This document shows, in pieces, positions 32,695 to 41,148 of a DNA stretch of 64,000 bases (within the stretch, counting starts at the first letter, position 1; each line of letters starts with the position of its first letter). The notes below the pieces were generated by a model that saw only the letters and a list, made by a program, of their open reading frames with translations, made no database searches and was not told the DNA's origin. The DNA comes from Rhodococcus sp. 1163. GTDB lineage: Bacteria > Actinomycetota > Actinomycetes > Mycobacteriales > Mycobacteriaceae. Both the position numbers and the translations under genes were made by a program. The stretch is from contig NZ_MKKX01000028.1 in NCBI RefSeq assembly GCF_002091985.1, positions 115,743 to 179,742 of the forward strand. Reading direction: 5' to 3'.

Positions 32695-34497
32695 GTGACG
32701 CGGGGCGAGGTATCGGAGGACGCGGCGGAGGTCGTGAGCACAGTCGAGCGCGAACATGCTCATTACCTCCGTATCCCCGTCGAGTTCTCGATGCCTTCCC
32801 CGCTCGCGCATCCCTTCCTCATGTGGCTGTGGGGTCTGCCGAAGCTCGACTTCACCGGCCTCGCCTTCAGTGCGCTGTTCTTCTGCTGGTCGCTGACACC
32901 CTCGCTCCTGCCCCGAGATTGGTTGTTCCAGGGCCTCATCGGCGGAATCAACTCCGCGATCGGTTACGGGTTCGGTGTCGCCGTCGGATGGCTGGTACTG
33001 CGAGTGTTTCTGCGGCCACGTTCGTGGTGGCCGCTGCCACCACGAGCCGAGCTGGGCATGAAGATCTTCGTCCCGATCGCTGCAGTCCTCGCTTCGCTGG
33101 TGATGCTCGCCTACTCCGCAGGCTGGCAACGCGAACTGGCTGCACTGATGGACGCCGAGGGAACCACGACGACCGGTTACTTACGGACCGGGGCTCTCAG
33201 TATCGCCACGGCCGCATTGCTGATCTCGGCCATTCGGGTTCTCCGTGACTTCGTTCGACTCGTGGTCCGGCAGATCAACAAAGTGATCAAGATGCCGCGT
33301 GAGGTCGCCAACGTCATCGGTGTGGTGTTGGTCGTCGTCCTCGTCGTCACGCTCGTTCAAGGCGTCTTGCTTCGGGCGGTGTCGGACGTGACGAACTCGA
33401 TCTTCAGTCTCCAGAACGACGAAACTCGCGACGGCGCAATCCAGCCCACGGAGCCGGAGCGATCCGGCAGTCCACAGTCCGCCGCGTCGTGGGAATCACT
33501 CGGATTCGAAGGCCGAAATTTTGTCTCCAGCGGCATGAACGCAGGCGAGCTGACCCAGGCGCTCGGACGGAACGCCGTGGAGCCGATCCGCGCATACGCC
33601 GGACTGGAATCCGCTGACAACCAGGACGAGCGGCTCGACCTCGTCGTCGACGAACTCGAAAGAACCGGCGCCTTCCAACGTAGCGCCCTGGTCGTGGTAC
33701 CCACGACGGGGACGGGCTGGGTCAATCCGACAGCCATCGAAGCAGCCGAATTGATGTTCGACGGCAACGTGGCCACGGTGGCCGCGCAGTACTCCTATCT
33801 GCCGAGCTGGATTTCGTTTCTCGCCGAACGAGAAATCGCATCGGAGGCAGGCAAGGCACTCATCGACAAGGTTCACGAGCGCTGGCTGCAAGAACCGGAG
33901 GCCACGCGCCCCAAGTTCTACGTCTACGGCGAAAGCCTCGGCACCAATGCCGGCGAGGGTGCGTTCGACGGTTTGGCCGACATCCGTGACACGACCGACG
34001 GCGTGCTGTGGGTGGGACCGCCGAACTCCAATCGACTCTGGAGTCAGTTCGTGGATCGCCGTGACCCGGGCAGCCCCGAAGTACTCCCGGTCTACGCGGA
34101 CGGTCTCGTGCTGCGCTTCGCCGACAACTCGGGAGCGATACCACCGGTCGGTCAACCCTGGTACGGCCCGCGGGTGCTCTACGTGCAGCACGCGTCGGAT
34201 CCCGTCGTCTGGTGGTCGCCGGACCTGCTGTTCGAGCGGCCGGACTGGCTGTCCGAGGCGCCAGGGCCCGATCGACTGCCTGATATGCGCTGGTTCCCGA
34301 TCGTCACGTTCTGGCAGGTGGCAGCGGATCTGACCAACGCCGCAGGCGTCCCGGACGGTCACGGACACAATTACGGAACGCTGGTCCTCGACGGGTGGGT
34401 CTCGATCGCCGCACCCGATGGGTGGACAGCCGCCGACACCGAACGTGTGCGTGCCGTCATGAACGCCTACAAGGGCCGGGACGGCCCAGAAAAGTGA
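32695..34497 (+). CDS. Membrane-anchored alpha/beta hydrolase (DUF2319/Abhydrolase_9)
   Basis: 600 residues. The N-terminal third has several hydrophobic segments (about residues 50-75, 85-105, 125-145, 165-180 and 205-225). The C-terminal part is an alpha/beta-hydrolase domain with the nucleophile elbow YGESLGTNAG and an aspartate/His candidate region near HASDPVVWW and DGHGHNYG. The family is widespread in actinobacteria; function not established. GTG 32695 is 4 bases behind purL, so likely co-transcribed. The stop overlaps the next start (TGATG). Confidence 0.85.
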   Translation: MTRGEVSEDAAEVVSTVEREHAHYLRIPVEFSMPSPLAHPFLMWLWGLPKLDFTGLAFSALFFCWSLTPSLLPRDWLFQGLIGGINSAIGYGFGVAVGWLVLRVFLRPRSWWPLPPRAELGMKIFVPIAAVLASLVMLAYSAGWQRELAALMDAEGTTTTGYLRTGALSIATAALLISAIRVLRDFVRLVVRQINKVIKMPREVANVIGVVLVVVLVVTLVQGVLLRAVSDVTNSIFSLQNDETRDGAIQPTEPERSGSPQSAASWESLGFEGRNFVSSGMNAGELTQALGRNAVEPIRAYAGLESADNQDERLDLVVDELERTGAFQRSALVVVPTTGTGWVNPTAIEAAELMFDGNVATVAAQYSYLPSWISFLAEREIASEAGKALIDKVHERWLQEPEATRPKFYVYGESLGTNAGEGAFDGLADIRDTTDGVLWVGPPNSNRLWSQFVDRRDPGSPEVLPVYADGLVLRFADNSGAIPPVGQPWYGPRVLYVQHASDPVVWWSPDLLFERPDWLSEAPGPDRLPDMRWFPIVTFWQVAADLTNAAGVPDGHGHNYGTLVLDGWVSIAAPDGWTAADTERVRAVMNAYKGRDGPEK

Positions 34498-35102
34498 TGC
34501 GCGGGATTGCGCTCGGCGCCGTGACCACGGGCTGGAGTACGTCGGTGTTGCCACGGTTGGCGTTGCCGGACCGCCGCAATGTTGTCGCGAATCTGGCGTT
34601 CGGTATCGGCGTGACCGTTCTCGCCCGCATGTTCGGCATCCGCCCCGCCGGGCTTCGGCGTTCGTCCTGGCGTTCCGGGCTCGCCTGGGGAGCCGCGGCC
34701 GGCGCTGTCCCGGTGGTGGGCGCAGTCGTCATCGCAGCCCAACCGTCGTGGCTGGAGCGCGTGCGTCCATCCGACAGCGACCTCGCCGAGTGGATCCTGT
34801 TTCGCATTCCGTTCGGAACCGTCGCGTGCGAGGAACTTGTTTTCCGAAGCGTGTTCGACGCAGTATCACCCGCACTGTCGCCGATGTTCTTCGGGCTGTG
34901 GCATATTCACCCGGCACGGACAGCAGGCGATTCGGTGGTGGGCACCGTGATCTTCACCGCGGCCGCGGGGGTCATGTTCTCGTGGCTACGGCGACGCAGC
35001 GGCAGCGTCCTCGCCCCTGCGCTGATGCATCTGTCGGTCAATGTCAGTGGGGCGGTCCTGGCTGGAACTAGGCTGAGACGATGGCGCCGAGCAAACTCGT
35101 AA
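34497..35102 (+). CDS. CPBP-family intramembrane metalloprotease
   Basis: 201 residues, mostly membrane helices. The CPBP (CAAX protease / bacteriocin-processing) motifs are present: EELVFRSV with the Glu-Glu pair and Arg, FGLWHIHP, and HLSVNVSG near the C-terminus. Resembles Rv0804 by position. Substrate unknown. ATG 34497 overlaps the previous stop; the 3' end overlaps the next gene by 22 bases. Confidence 0.88.
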   Translation: MRGIALGAVTTGWSTSVLPRLALPDRRNVVANLAFGIGVTVLARMFGIRPAGLRRSSWRSGLAWGAAAGAVPVVGAVVIAAQPSWLERVRPSDSDLAEWILFRIPFGTVACEELVFRSVFDAVSPALSPMFFGLWHIHPARTAGDSVVGTVIFTAAAGVMFSWLRRRSGSVLAPALMHLSVNVSGAVLAGTRLRRWRRANS

Positions 35103-35482
35103 CCCCCGAACAGGTACGCGAAGCGGTGCTGGCCGTCGCCGACTGGACCAGAGGCGAGGACGTCGAGAAGCCCTCACGTGCCGCGCTCGCCGATGCAGTT
35201 CGCACCACCGTACGCACGCTCGCGCAGGTCGCACCGGGTTCGAGTGTGGAGGTTCGGGTTCCGCCCTTCGTGGCGGTGCAGTGCATCACCGGCCCGCGGC
35301 ACACCCGCGGCACGCCGCCGAACGTCGTCGAGACGGATCCGTACACCTGGTTGCAGATAGCGACAGGGGTCCGCACCTTCGACGATGCGCTGAAAGACGG
35401 ATCCATCACAGCCTCCGGCAGTCGGGCGGGTGACGTCGCACACTGGTTGCCGATCATGCGGCTGCCGATCCTGCGGGAATGA
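35081..35482 (+). CDS. SCP-like conserved protein (Rv0807-type)
   Basis: 133 residues, small soluble protein. SSVEVRVPPFVAVQC and TDPYTWLQIATG fit the SCP_3 group of sterol-carrier-like domains found next to purF in mycobacteria and relatives. A lipid- or nucleotide-binding role is only guessed from the fold. It starts inside the end of the CPBP gene, suggesting coupling. Confidence 0.75.
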   Translation: MAPSKLVTPEQVREAVLAVADWTRGEDVEKPSRAALADAVRTTVRTLAQVAPGSSVEVRVPPFVAVQCITGPRHTRGTPPNVVETDPYTWLQIATGVRTFDDALKDGSITASGSRAGDVAHWLPIMRLPILRE

Positions 35483-35528
35483 GCCCCCGAGGGAATGCTG
35501 AGCACGTACGATGCGTTGCCTCTTGCCG

Positions 35529-35549
35529 TGGGACCGTAGACTGGTCCCA
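35529..35549 (+). promoter_or_regulatory. purF promoter with a dyad around the -10 element
   Basis: TGGGACC-GTAGACT-GGTCCCA: perfect 7-base arms with the -10 hexamer TAGACT (35537-35542) in the spacer. TTGCCT at about 35516 could serve as -35. A repressor bound here would cover the promoter core. The dyad is not seen at purS or purL. Confidence 0.5.
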
Positions 35550-35585
35550 GCCCCCCGCCCTCGTCCCCCTTAGGGAGCAGTGCCA

Positions 35586-37151
35586 GTGACCAACGCCGAG
35601 TTGTCGGTCGACAGTCCGAATCTTTTGGTAGGCAAACCGCTGGACGTACCCGAAAGTGAGCCGCGAGAAGAGTGCGGCGTCTTCGGTGTGTGGGCTCCAG
35701 GCGAGGATGTGGCAAAACTTACTTATTACGGTCTGTATGCGTTGCAACACAGAGGCCAGGAGGCCGCGGGTATCGCCGTCTCCGACGGCGCACAGGTGCT
35801 GGTCTTCAAAGACCTCGGACTCGTCAGTCAGGTATTCGACGAGCAGACCCTCGGCGCCATGCCGGGGCATGTCGCCATCGGACACTGCCGCTACTCCACA
35901 AGCGGTTCGGTCATCTGGGAGAACGCACAGCCCATTTTCCGCACGACTACTGCCGGGACGGGCATCGCGCTCGGCCACAACGGAAACCTGGTCAACTTCG
36001 CCGAACTTGCCACCAGAGCTCGCGACGCAGGTCTCATCAGCGACCGGCTCCAGGGCAACGGGACGTCGGACTCCGACGTCGTGACAGCCCTCCTGGCCCA
36101 CAAGGCTGCCGATCGCACCATCGAGCAGGCTGCGATGGAACTGTTGCCGACGCTCGAGGGCGCCTTCTGCCTCACCTTCATGGACGAGCACACGCTGTAT
36201 GCAGCGCGTGATCCGCATGGCGTACGACCGCTGTCGTTGGGGCGGCTCGACCGGGGTTGGGTCGTAGCCAGTGAAACGGCTGCACTCGATATCGTCGGTG
36301 CCGCGTTCGTACGCGACATCGAGCCCGGTGAACTGCTCGCCATCGACGCCGACGGTGTTCGATCCTCACGTTTCGCCTCCCCGGAACCCAAGGGCTGCGT
36401 GTTCGAATACGTGTACCTGGCCCGTCCCGACAGCGTCATCGGCGGTCGCTCCGTGCACTCCACTCGGGTCGAGATCGGTCGACGGCTCGCGAAGGAACAC
36501 CCCGCCGAAGGCGATCTGGTCATTCCGGTTCCCGAGAGCGGGACGCCGGCAGCGGTTGGGTTCGCACAGGGCTCCGGCATTCCGTACGGCCAGGGACTGA
36601 TGAAGAACGCCTACGTCGGGCGAACGTTCATCCAGCCGTCGCAGACCATTCGTCAGCTCGGTATTCGGCTCAAGCTCAATCCGCTCAAGGAAGTCATTCG
36701 CGGCAAGCGTCTGATCGTGGTCGACGACTCGATCGTGCGCGGCAACACGCAACGCGCCCTCATCCGAATGCTGCGCGAGGCCGGCGCACTCGAGATCCAT
36801 GTGCGGATCGCGTCGCCGCCCGTTCGCTGGCCATGCTTCTACGGCATCGACTTCGCCTCACCGGCAGAGCTGATCGCCAACGGCGTCGATTCCGGGGACG
36901 GAATCCTCGAAGGTGTGCGTCAGGCCATCGGTGCCGACTCCCTCGGATACATCTCGATAGAGGGGATGGTTGCGGCATCGGAGCAGCCCGAATCAAGGCT
37001 CTGTACTGCATGTTTCACGGGCGAGTACCCGATCGCCCTTCCGCCGGACAATGCTCTCGGCAAGCATGTGCTCGAAGGCATGCTTGCAACGGCCGCCGGC
37101 CAACAGACCGAGACGGACAACGCCAACGCGAGCGCGCTGAGCAGACCCTAG
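35586..37151 (+). CDS. purF: Amidophosphoribosyltransferase
   Basis: 521 residues; catalyses the first committed step of purine synthesis (PRPP + glutamine). EECGVFGVWAPG contains the N-terminal nucleophile Cys that is exposed after removal of a propeptide of about 28 residues. HRGQEAAG and GRTFIQPSQ, the PRPP loop LIVVDDSIVRGNT, and a late CTACFTGEYPI are all present. GTG 35586 is preferred over GTG 35580 because AGGGAG (35572-35577) is then 8 bases away. Confidence 0.97.
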   Translation: MTNAELSVDSPNLLVGKPLDVPESEPREECGVFGVWAPGEDVAKLTYYGLYALQHRGQEAAGIAVSDGAQVLVFKDLGLVSQVFDEQTLGAMPGHVAIGHCRYSTSGSVIWENAQPIFRTTTAGTGIALGHNGNLVNFAELATRARDAGLISDRLQGNGTSDSDVVTALLAHKAADRTIEQAAMELLPTLEGAFCLTFMDEHTLYAARDPHGVRPLSLGRLDRGWVVASETAALDIVGAAFVRDIEPGELLAIDADGVRSSRFASPEPKGCVFEYVYLARPDSVIGGRSVHSTRVEIGRRLAKEHPAEGDLVIPVPESGTPAAVGFAQGSGIPYGQGLMKNAYVGRTFIQPSQTIRQLGIRLKLNPLKEVIRGKRLIVVDDSIVRGNTQRALIRMLREAGALEIHVRIASPPVRWPCFYGIDFASPAELIANGVDSGDGILEGVRQAIGADSLGYISIEGMVAASEQPESRLCTACFTGEYPIALPPDNALGKHVLEGMLATAAGQQTETDNANASALSRP

Positions 37152-37183
37152 TCTCGTGTGATCTTCAGTCTCGTGTGATCGTC
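37150..37183 (+). repeat. 17-base tandem repeat behind purF
   Basis: Two adjacent copies differing at one base: AGTCTCGTGTGATCTTC and AGTCTCGTGTGATCGTC. The first begins within the purF stop codon. Confidence 0.8.
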
Positions 37184-37330
37184 GTTACGTCCTATTCGGC
37201 GATGTCGACGTCACAACCAGTCGACTAGGTCTGTCGTGTTCCCGGACGATTGTCCGCTCCGGTACCGTGAGAGCGCACTATGCGCACGATGCGCGAAGAC
37301 AAACAGTACGAGCACACAGGCTGGAGCCGC

Positions 37331-38431
37331 ATGACCGAGGAAACCCGACCACCGAGCGCAACCTCCTCTGGCGGTGCTTCCTACGCCTCGGCAGGCGTCG
37401 ACATCGCCGCAGGGGACCGAGCGGTCGAACTGTTCGCCCCCCTCGCCAAGAAGGCGAGTCGACCCGAGGTTATGGGCGGTCTCGGTGGATTCGCCGGACT
37501 GTTCGCGCTCAAGAGCGACTACCGGGAGCCGATTCTCGCCGCCTCGACAGACGGGGTAGGCACCAAGGTCGCCGTCGCGCAGGCGATGGGCAAGCACGAC
37601 ACCCTCGGATTGGATCTCGTGGCCATGGTCGTCGACGACCTGGTCGTCTGCGGAGCTGAGCCGCTGTTCCTGCAGGATTACATCGCCGTCGGCCGCGTAG
37701 TACCGGAAATGGTCGCTGAGCTCGTCAAGGGCATTGCAGACGGCTGTGTCATTGCGGGCTGTGCGCTTCTCGGAGGCGAGACGGCCGAGCATCCAGGTCT
37801 GATGGCCGACGGAGACTACGACCTGTCGGCAACCGGGGTAGGCGTGGTCGAAGCCGATTCGGTTCTGGGCCCCGACCGAGTGCGCCCCGGCGACGTCGTG
37901 ATCGGAATGGGATCCTCGGGTCTGCACTCCAACGGGTACTCCCTTGCACGCAAGGTTCTGCTCGAGATCAATCACATGGATCTCGGCGGCCACGTCGAAG
38001 AGTTCGGTCGCACTCTCGGTGAGGAGCTGCTCGAGCCCACCAAGATCTATGCCAAGGACTGCCTGGCGCTGGCCGCCGAGACCGAGGTGCGGACGTTCTG
38101 TCACGTCACCGGCGGCGGGTTGGCGAACAACCTGGGACGCGTCATGCCCGCAGGGCTCGTCGCCGAACTGGACCGTGGAACGTGGAGTCCGGCACCGGTG
38201 TTCTCACTGATCGCTCAGCGTGGGCGCGTCGAACGTAGCGAGATGGAGCAGACGTTCAACATGGGGGTCGGCATGGTGGCCATCGTGGCGCCCGAGGACG
38301 TGGACCGTGCACTCGCTGTCCTGACCGCACGACACATCGAATGCTGGACTCTGGGAACGGTCAAGAAGTCGACGGACAGTACCGTCGCAACCGAGCGCGC
38401 CGTACTGCTGGGCAATCACCCACGCTTCTGA
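37331..38431 (+). CDS. purM: Phosphoribosylformylglycinamidine cyclo-ligase
   Basis: 366 residues, AIR synthetase. SYASAGVDIAAGDRAVEL, AASTDGVGTKVAVAQ (ATP/substrate loop), CGAEPLFLQDYIA, GGETAEHPG, and FCHVTGGGLANNLGR are diagnostic. ATG 37331 has GGAG 5 bases upstream and fits homologues; an in-frame ATG at 37280 would add a non-conserved 17-residue extension. The 3' end faces DUF3073 across a perfect terminator. Confidence 0.96.
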   Translation: MTEETRPPSATSSGGASYASAGVDIAAGDRAVELFAPLAKKASRPEVMGGLGGFAGLFALKSDYREPILAASTDGVGTKVAVAQAMGKHDTLGLDLVAMVVDDLVVCGAEPLFLQDYIAVGRVVPEMVAELVKGIADGCVIAGCALLGGETAEHPGLMADGDYDLSATGVGVVEADSVLGPDRVRPGDVVIGMGSSGLHSNGYSLARKVLLEINHMDLGGHVEEFGRTLGEELLEPTKIYAKDCLALAAETEVRTFCHVTGGGLANNLGRVMPAGLVAELDRGTWSPAPVFSLIAQRGRVERSEMEQTFNMGVGMVAIVAPEDVDRALAVLTARHIECWTLGTVKKSTDSTVATERAVLLGNHPRF

Positions 38432-38464
38432 GCGCCGAACGGTCTATGACAACTGCAGGGAATC

Positions 38465-38511
38465 TGTACAACTGAGGGGGAGCCGCGGTGCGGCTCCCCC
38501 TCAGTTGTACA
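38465..38511. terminator. Bidirectional terminator between purM and DUF3073
   Basis: Perfect 22-base arms (38465-38486 and 38490-38511) with a 3-base loop GGT. No T tract. Placed between convergent genes. Confidence 0.88.
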
Positions 38512-38520
38512 CATCGCAGG

Positions 38521-38736
38521 TCAGCGTCGCCAATCCTCGTATTCATCCTCTTCGACGCGGGTGTAGCTTTCCGCGTCCGAGGAGGATATGCCGCCCGAGG
38601 TAATGCCGCCACGGTGGGATTTGGACGAACCGCCGGAGAGTTCTCTTTGTAAACTCTCCAAGTCCGTTGTTGGAGAGCTGTACTTGAGCTCACGAGCGAC
38701 CTTTGTCTGCTTTGCCTTAGCCCTGCCTCGGCCCAT
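38521..38736 (-). CDS. DUF3073 small protein
   Basis: 71 residues. MGRGRAKAKQTKVARELKY and YSSPTTDLESLQREL are the conserved core of DUF3073, found next to purM across mycolate actinobacteria. The C-terminus is acidic and Tyr-rich (EEDEYEDWRR). Highly charged and probably cytosolic; function unknown. The ATG at 38736 is chosen because conservation begins there; an upstream in-frame ATG adds 28 residues without family support. A possible -10 (TAGAGT on this strand) lies near 38823. Confidence 0.9.
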   Translation of the reverse strand: MGRGRAKAKQTKVARELKYSSPTTDLESLQRELSGGSSKSHRGGITSGGISSSDAESYTRVEEDEYEDWRR

Positions 38737-38992
38737 GGCGTTGCCCCCTCGCGGACTTGCGGGGCGGCCTGGGGAAATTTGGGCGCCCCGTTGGTTTTGG
38801 TATTTCTTCCTGGACCACACTCTAGCGCGAGAACGGCTCAGATGCTCATACGCCTCCGGGTAGCGTTATTCCTATATATATGTATGACCGGTCCAGAGGT
38901 GTCGGTCAGGGCCGCTGGCCTGCGGCAATGCCCGTAGCCTCGGTAAAGAGTCACGATGACGCATCGCGGCGCAAAAGTGACCTGTCCGATGG

Positions 38993-40123
38993 TTATCTCC
39001 CGCGGAGCCGATCGATTGCTGCGCGGCCCGCCTGAACGTCGTCGTAGTTCGGAATCGAATCCGGGTCGATCGACGCAGCACACGGACCGACGACCAACTC
39101 GGTGTCGGCAGGAATGGTTCGCTTGATCAGAGCCAGCGCGATGGGACCGAGTTCGAAGTGATCGACGACGGTACCGAGCCTGCCGACGGTCCGCCCTCCG
39201 GCCGTCACCGGATCCCCGGTTTCGGGCCTGCCGTCGGCAGAACCGTCGAGATGAAGAAGAACCAAATGGCGGGGTGGTCGACCCAGGTTGTGCACGCGCG
39301 CGACGGTCTCCTGCCCGCGGTAGCAACCCTTGCTCAAGTGCACGGCGCCGAGTTCGGCAACTCCGCCGATCCAACGGACCTCGTGGGGGATGGTCTTCTC
39401 GTCGGTGTCGATACCGACACGGGGGCGAATCGACTCGACCCGCAGCGCCTCGTATGTCCAGGTACCGGCGGGGGTTGCGCCCTGCTCTCGTACTTTCTTG
39501 AACCACGCGGTCAGTGACGTGCGCGGGACGAGTAGGTCGTATGCGTTCTGGCCGGGCCACGGCATCCGTCGGATGAATCCGCCTCCTTCGAGGGGGAGTG
39601 CGGCATAGACGTCCTCGGGGGTCGGTACGCCGGCAGCCTCGAGCACTCGATGCGCGTCCGAGCCGAGCACGCTCAGGACTGCGAGTTCGTGGCCTTCCCG
39701 AGGCTCGGCTTTGGACCAGAACACCATCTTCTTCAGGAACGTGAGGAGATCGGGCCCGTTCGCGGCCTCGGTGTCGATCCACGTGATGCCGTCGAGATCG
39801 GTCTGCACGAAATGATGTTCGACGCGTCCGTTGATGTCCAGACTCAGGTTCTCTGCCGACATGCCGTCGGGCAGGTTCTGAACCTGTTGGCTGGAAATCG
39901 TATCGAGCCAGGTCAGTCGCTCGTTTCCGCTGATCGCTATGACGAAGCGGTTGGAGCGGTCGATGATTGCCGCAGCAGATGTCGCGTCTCGTTGCTCACC
40001 GAAGGGATTGCCGTAGTGCCAGGCCACGGCCTGGTCTGCAGAGTCTTCGGGCGAAGGCACAGCGCCGGGGAGGGTGAGAAGTGGGCTCGGGTCGATCGGG
40101 GCGGTATCGGACACATCTCCCAT
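38993..40123 (-). CDS. ygfZ: Folate-binding YgfZ/GcvT-like iron-sulfur protein
   Basis: 376 residues with the GcvT/YgfZ fold. The signature KGCYRGQE (here HLSKGCYRGQETVAR) marks YgfZ proteins, tetrahydrofolate-binding helpers in repair or maturation of Fe-S enzymes. N-terminal AIIDRSNRFVIAISGNERLTWL also fits. Starts divergently from pabC with a 44-base gap. The 256 bases between this gene and DUF3073 hold no further gene that I can support. Confidence 0.92.
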   Translation of the reverse strand: MGDVSDTAPIDPSPLLTLPGAVPSPEDSADQAVAWHYGNPFGEQRDATSAAAIIDRSNRFVIAISGNERLTWLDTISSQQVQNLPDGMSAENLSLDINGRVEHHFVQTDLDGITWIDTEAANGPDLLTFLKKMVFWSKAEPREGHELAVLSVLGSDAHRVLEAAGVPTPEDVYAALPLEGGGFIRRMPWPGQNAYDLLVPRTSLTAWFKKVREQGATPAGTWTYEALRVESIRPRVGIDTDEKTIPHEVRWIGGVAELGAVHLSKGCYRGQETVARVHNLGRPPRHLVLLHLDGSADGRPETGDPVTAGGRTVGRLGTVVDHFELGPIALALIKRTIPADTELVVGPCAASIDPDSIPNYDDVQAGRAAIDRLRGR

Positions 40124-40167
40124 AGTAGGAGCGCCGCCCGCAAAGCGACCCCGTTAGGGTGGGCGCC

Positions 40168-41046
40168 ATGTCCGACCGTGTAGTAGTGACCCTCGATGGG
40201 CAAGTTCACGACGCAGACCAACCGCTTCTGTGTGCCGACGACCTTGCGGCAGTTCGGGGTGACGGGATTTTCGAGACGCTTCTGATTCGGGACGGAGCGG
40301 CGTGTGGGGTGGAGCGGCACCTCACACGCCTGGCTGCCTCGGCGAGAGCGCTCGATCTGCCTGAGCCCGACTTGGATGACTGGAGGCTGGTCATCGGCCT
40401 TGCGGTGGACGAGTGGGTGCGCAAGACGAGGAGCGAGGGTGCGCTGCGGGTGGTGTTGAGTCGCGGCCGGGAGAGCGGCGGTGGTCCGACGGGTTATGCG
40501 ACGGTGGGTCCACTGCACGAACGGGTTGCCAAGGCCCGTGCCGAAGGGGTGTCGGCTATGACACTCGGTCGCGGGTATTCGGTGGATTTCGCAGCGGCGG
40601 CGCCGTGGCAGTTGATGAGTGCCAAGACGCTGTCGTATGCGACCAACATGGCCGCGTTGCGGCATGCCGCCCAGCAGGGTGCGGACGAGGTGATCTACAC
40701 CAGCAACGAGGGGCAGGTCCTCGAGGGGCCGCGGTCCACAGTGGTCATCTCCCGCGGTAAGACACTGATCACACCGCCGGTCGAGCATGGGATCCTGGCC
40801 GGAACCACTGTCGACGCTCTGTTCGACGTCGCGACCGCAAAGGGATACACCTGCGAGAAGGCGAACATCTTTCCCGCGGACCTGATTGCTGCAGAAGGTG
40901 TTTGGTTGATCTCGAGTATCACGCTCGCGGCGCGCGTCGTCACCCTGAACGGGGTCACGCTGGCCACCCCTGACAACGCCGACGACATCCGCTCGATGGT
41001 CGATTTCGCGATCGAACGTGGGGAGGGAGACACTGTCGACGCTTGA
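40168..41046 (+). CDS. pabC: Aminodeoxychorismate lyase / class IV PLP aminotransferase
   Basis: 292 residues, fold-type IV PLP enzyme. RGDGIFETLLIRDG at the N-terminus, the PLP Lys in MSAKTLSYATNMAALRHA, and YTSNEGQVLEGPRSTVV are typical of PabC, which makes 4-aminobenzoate for folate; D-amino-acid and branched-chain transaminases are close relatives. Its neighbour ygfZ is also folate-linked. ATG 40168 is chosen over an in-frame GTG at 40159; AGGGTGGG lies just upstream. Confidence 0.88.
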   Translation: MSDRVVVTLDGQVHDADQPLLCADDLAAVRGDGIFETLLIRDGAACGVERHLTRLAASARALDLPEPDLDDWRLVIGLAVDEWVRKTRSEGALRVVLSRGRESGGGPTGYATVGPLHERVAKARAEGVSAMTLGRGYSVDFAAAAPWQLMSAKTLSYATNMAALRHAAQQGADEVIYTSNEGQVLEGPRSTVVISRGKTLITPPVEHGILAGTTVDALFDVATAKGYTCEKANIFPADLIAAEGVWLISSITLAARVVTLNGVTLATPDNADDIRSMVDFAIERGEGDTVDA

Positions 41047-41047
41047 G

Positions 41048-41117
41048 CTACTACTTCGCGTAGTAGTAATCTAGGATTCGCTGCAATAAGCCCGCGTGAG
41101 CGGTAACTTCAGTTACC
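41048..41117 (+). promoter_or_regulatory. cydA promoter region with two dyads
   Basis: CTACTAC-TTCGC-GTAGTAG (41048-41066) lies just before a candidate -10 TAGGAT (41072-41077), covering the -35/spacer zone. A second dyad, GGTAAC-TTCA-GTTACC (41102-41117), lies in the leader about 30 bases before cydA. The first could also end pabC transcription, though no T tract follows. Confidence 0.5.
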
Positions 41118-41148
41118 TGCCCCGGGGGGCGGGAGAGTCGGAGTCGTC

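Noticed and set aside
38465..38511. Perfect 22-base inverted repeat considered as a transposon end
   Set aside because: Only a 3-base loop, no transposase or target duplication, and it lies exactly between convergent genes, so a terminator is simpler.
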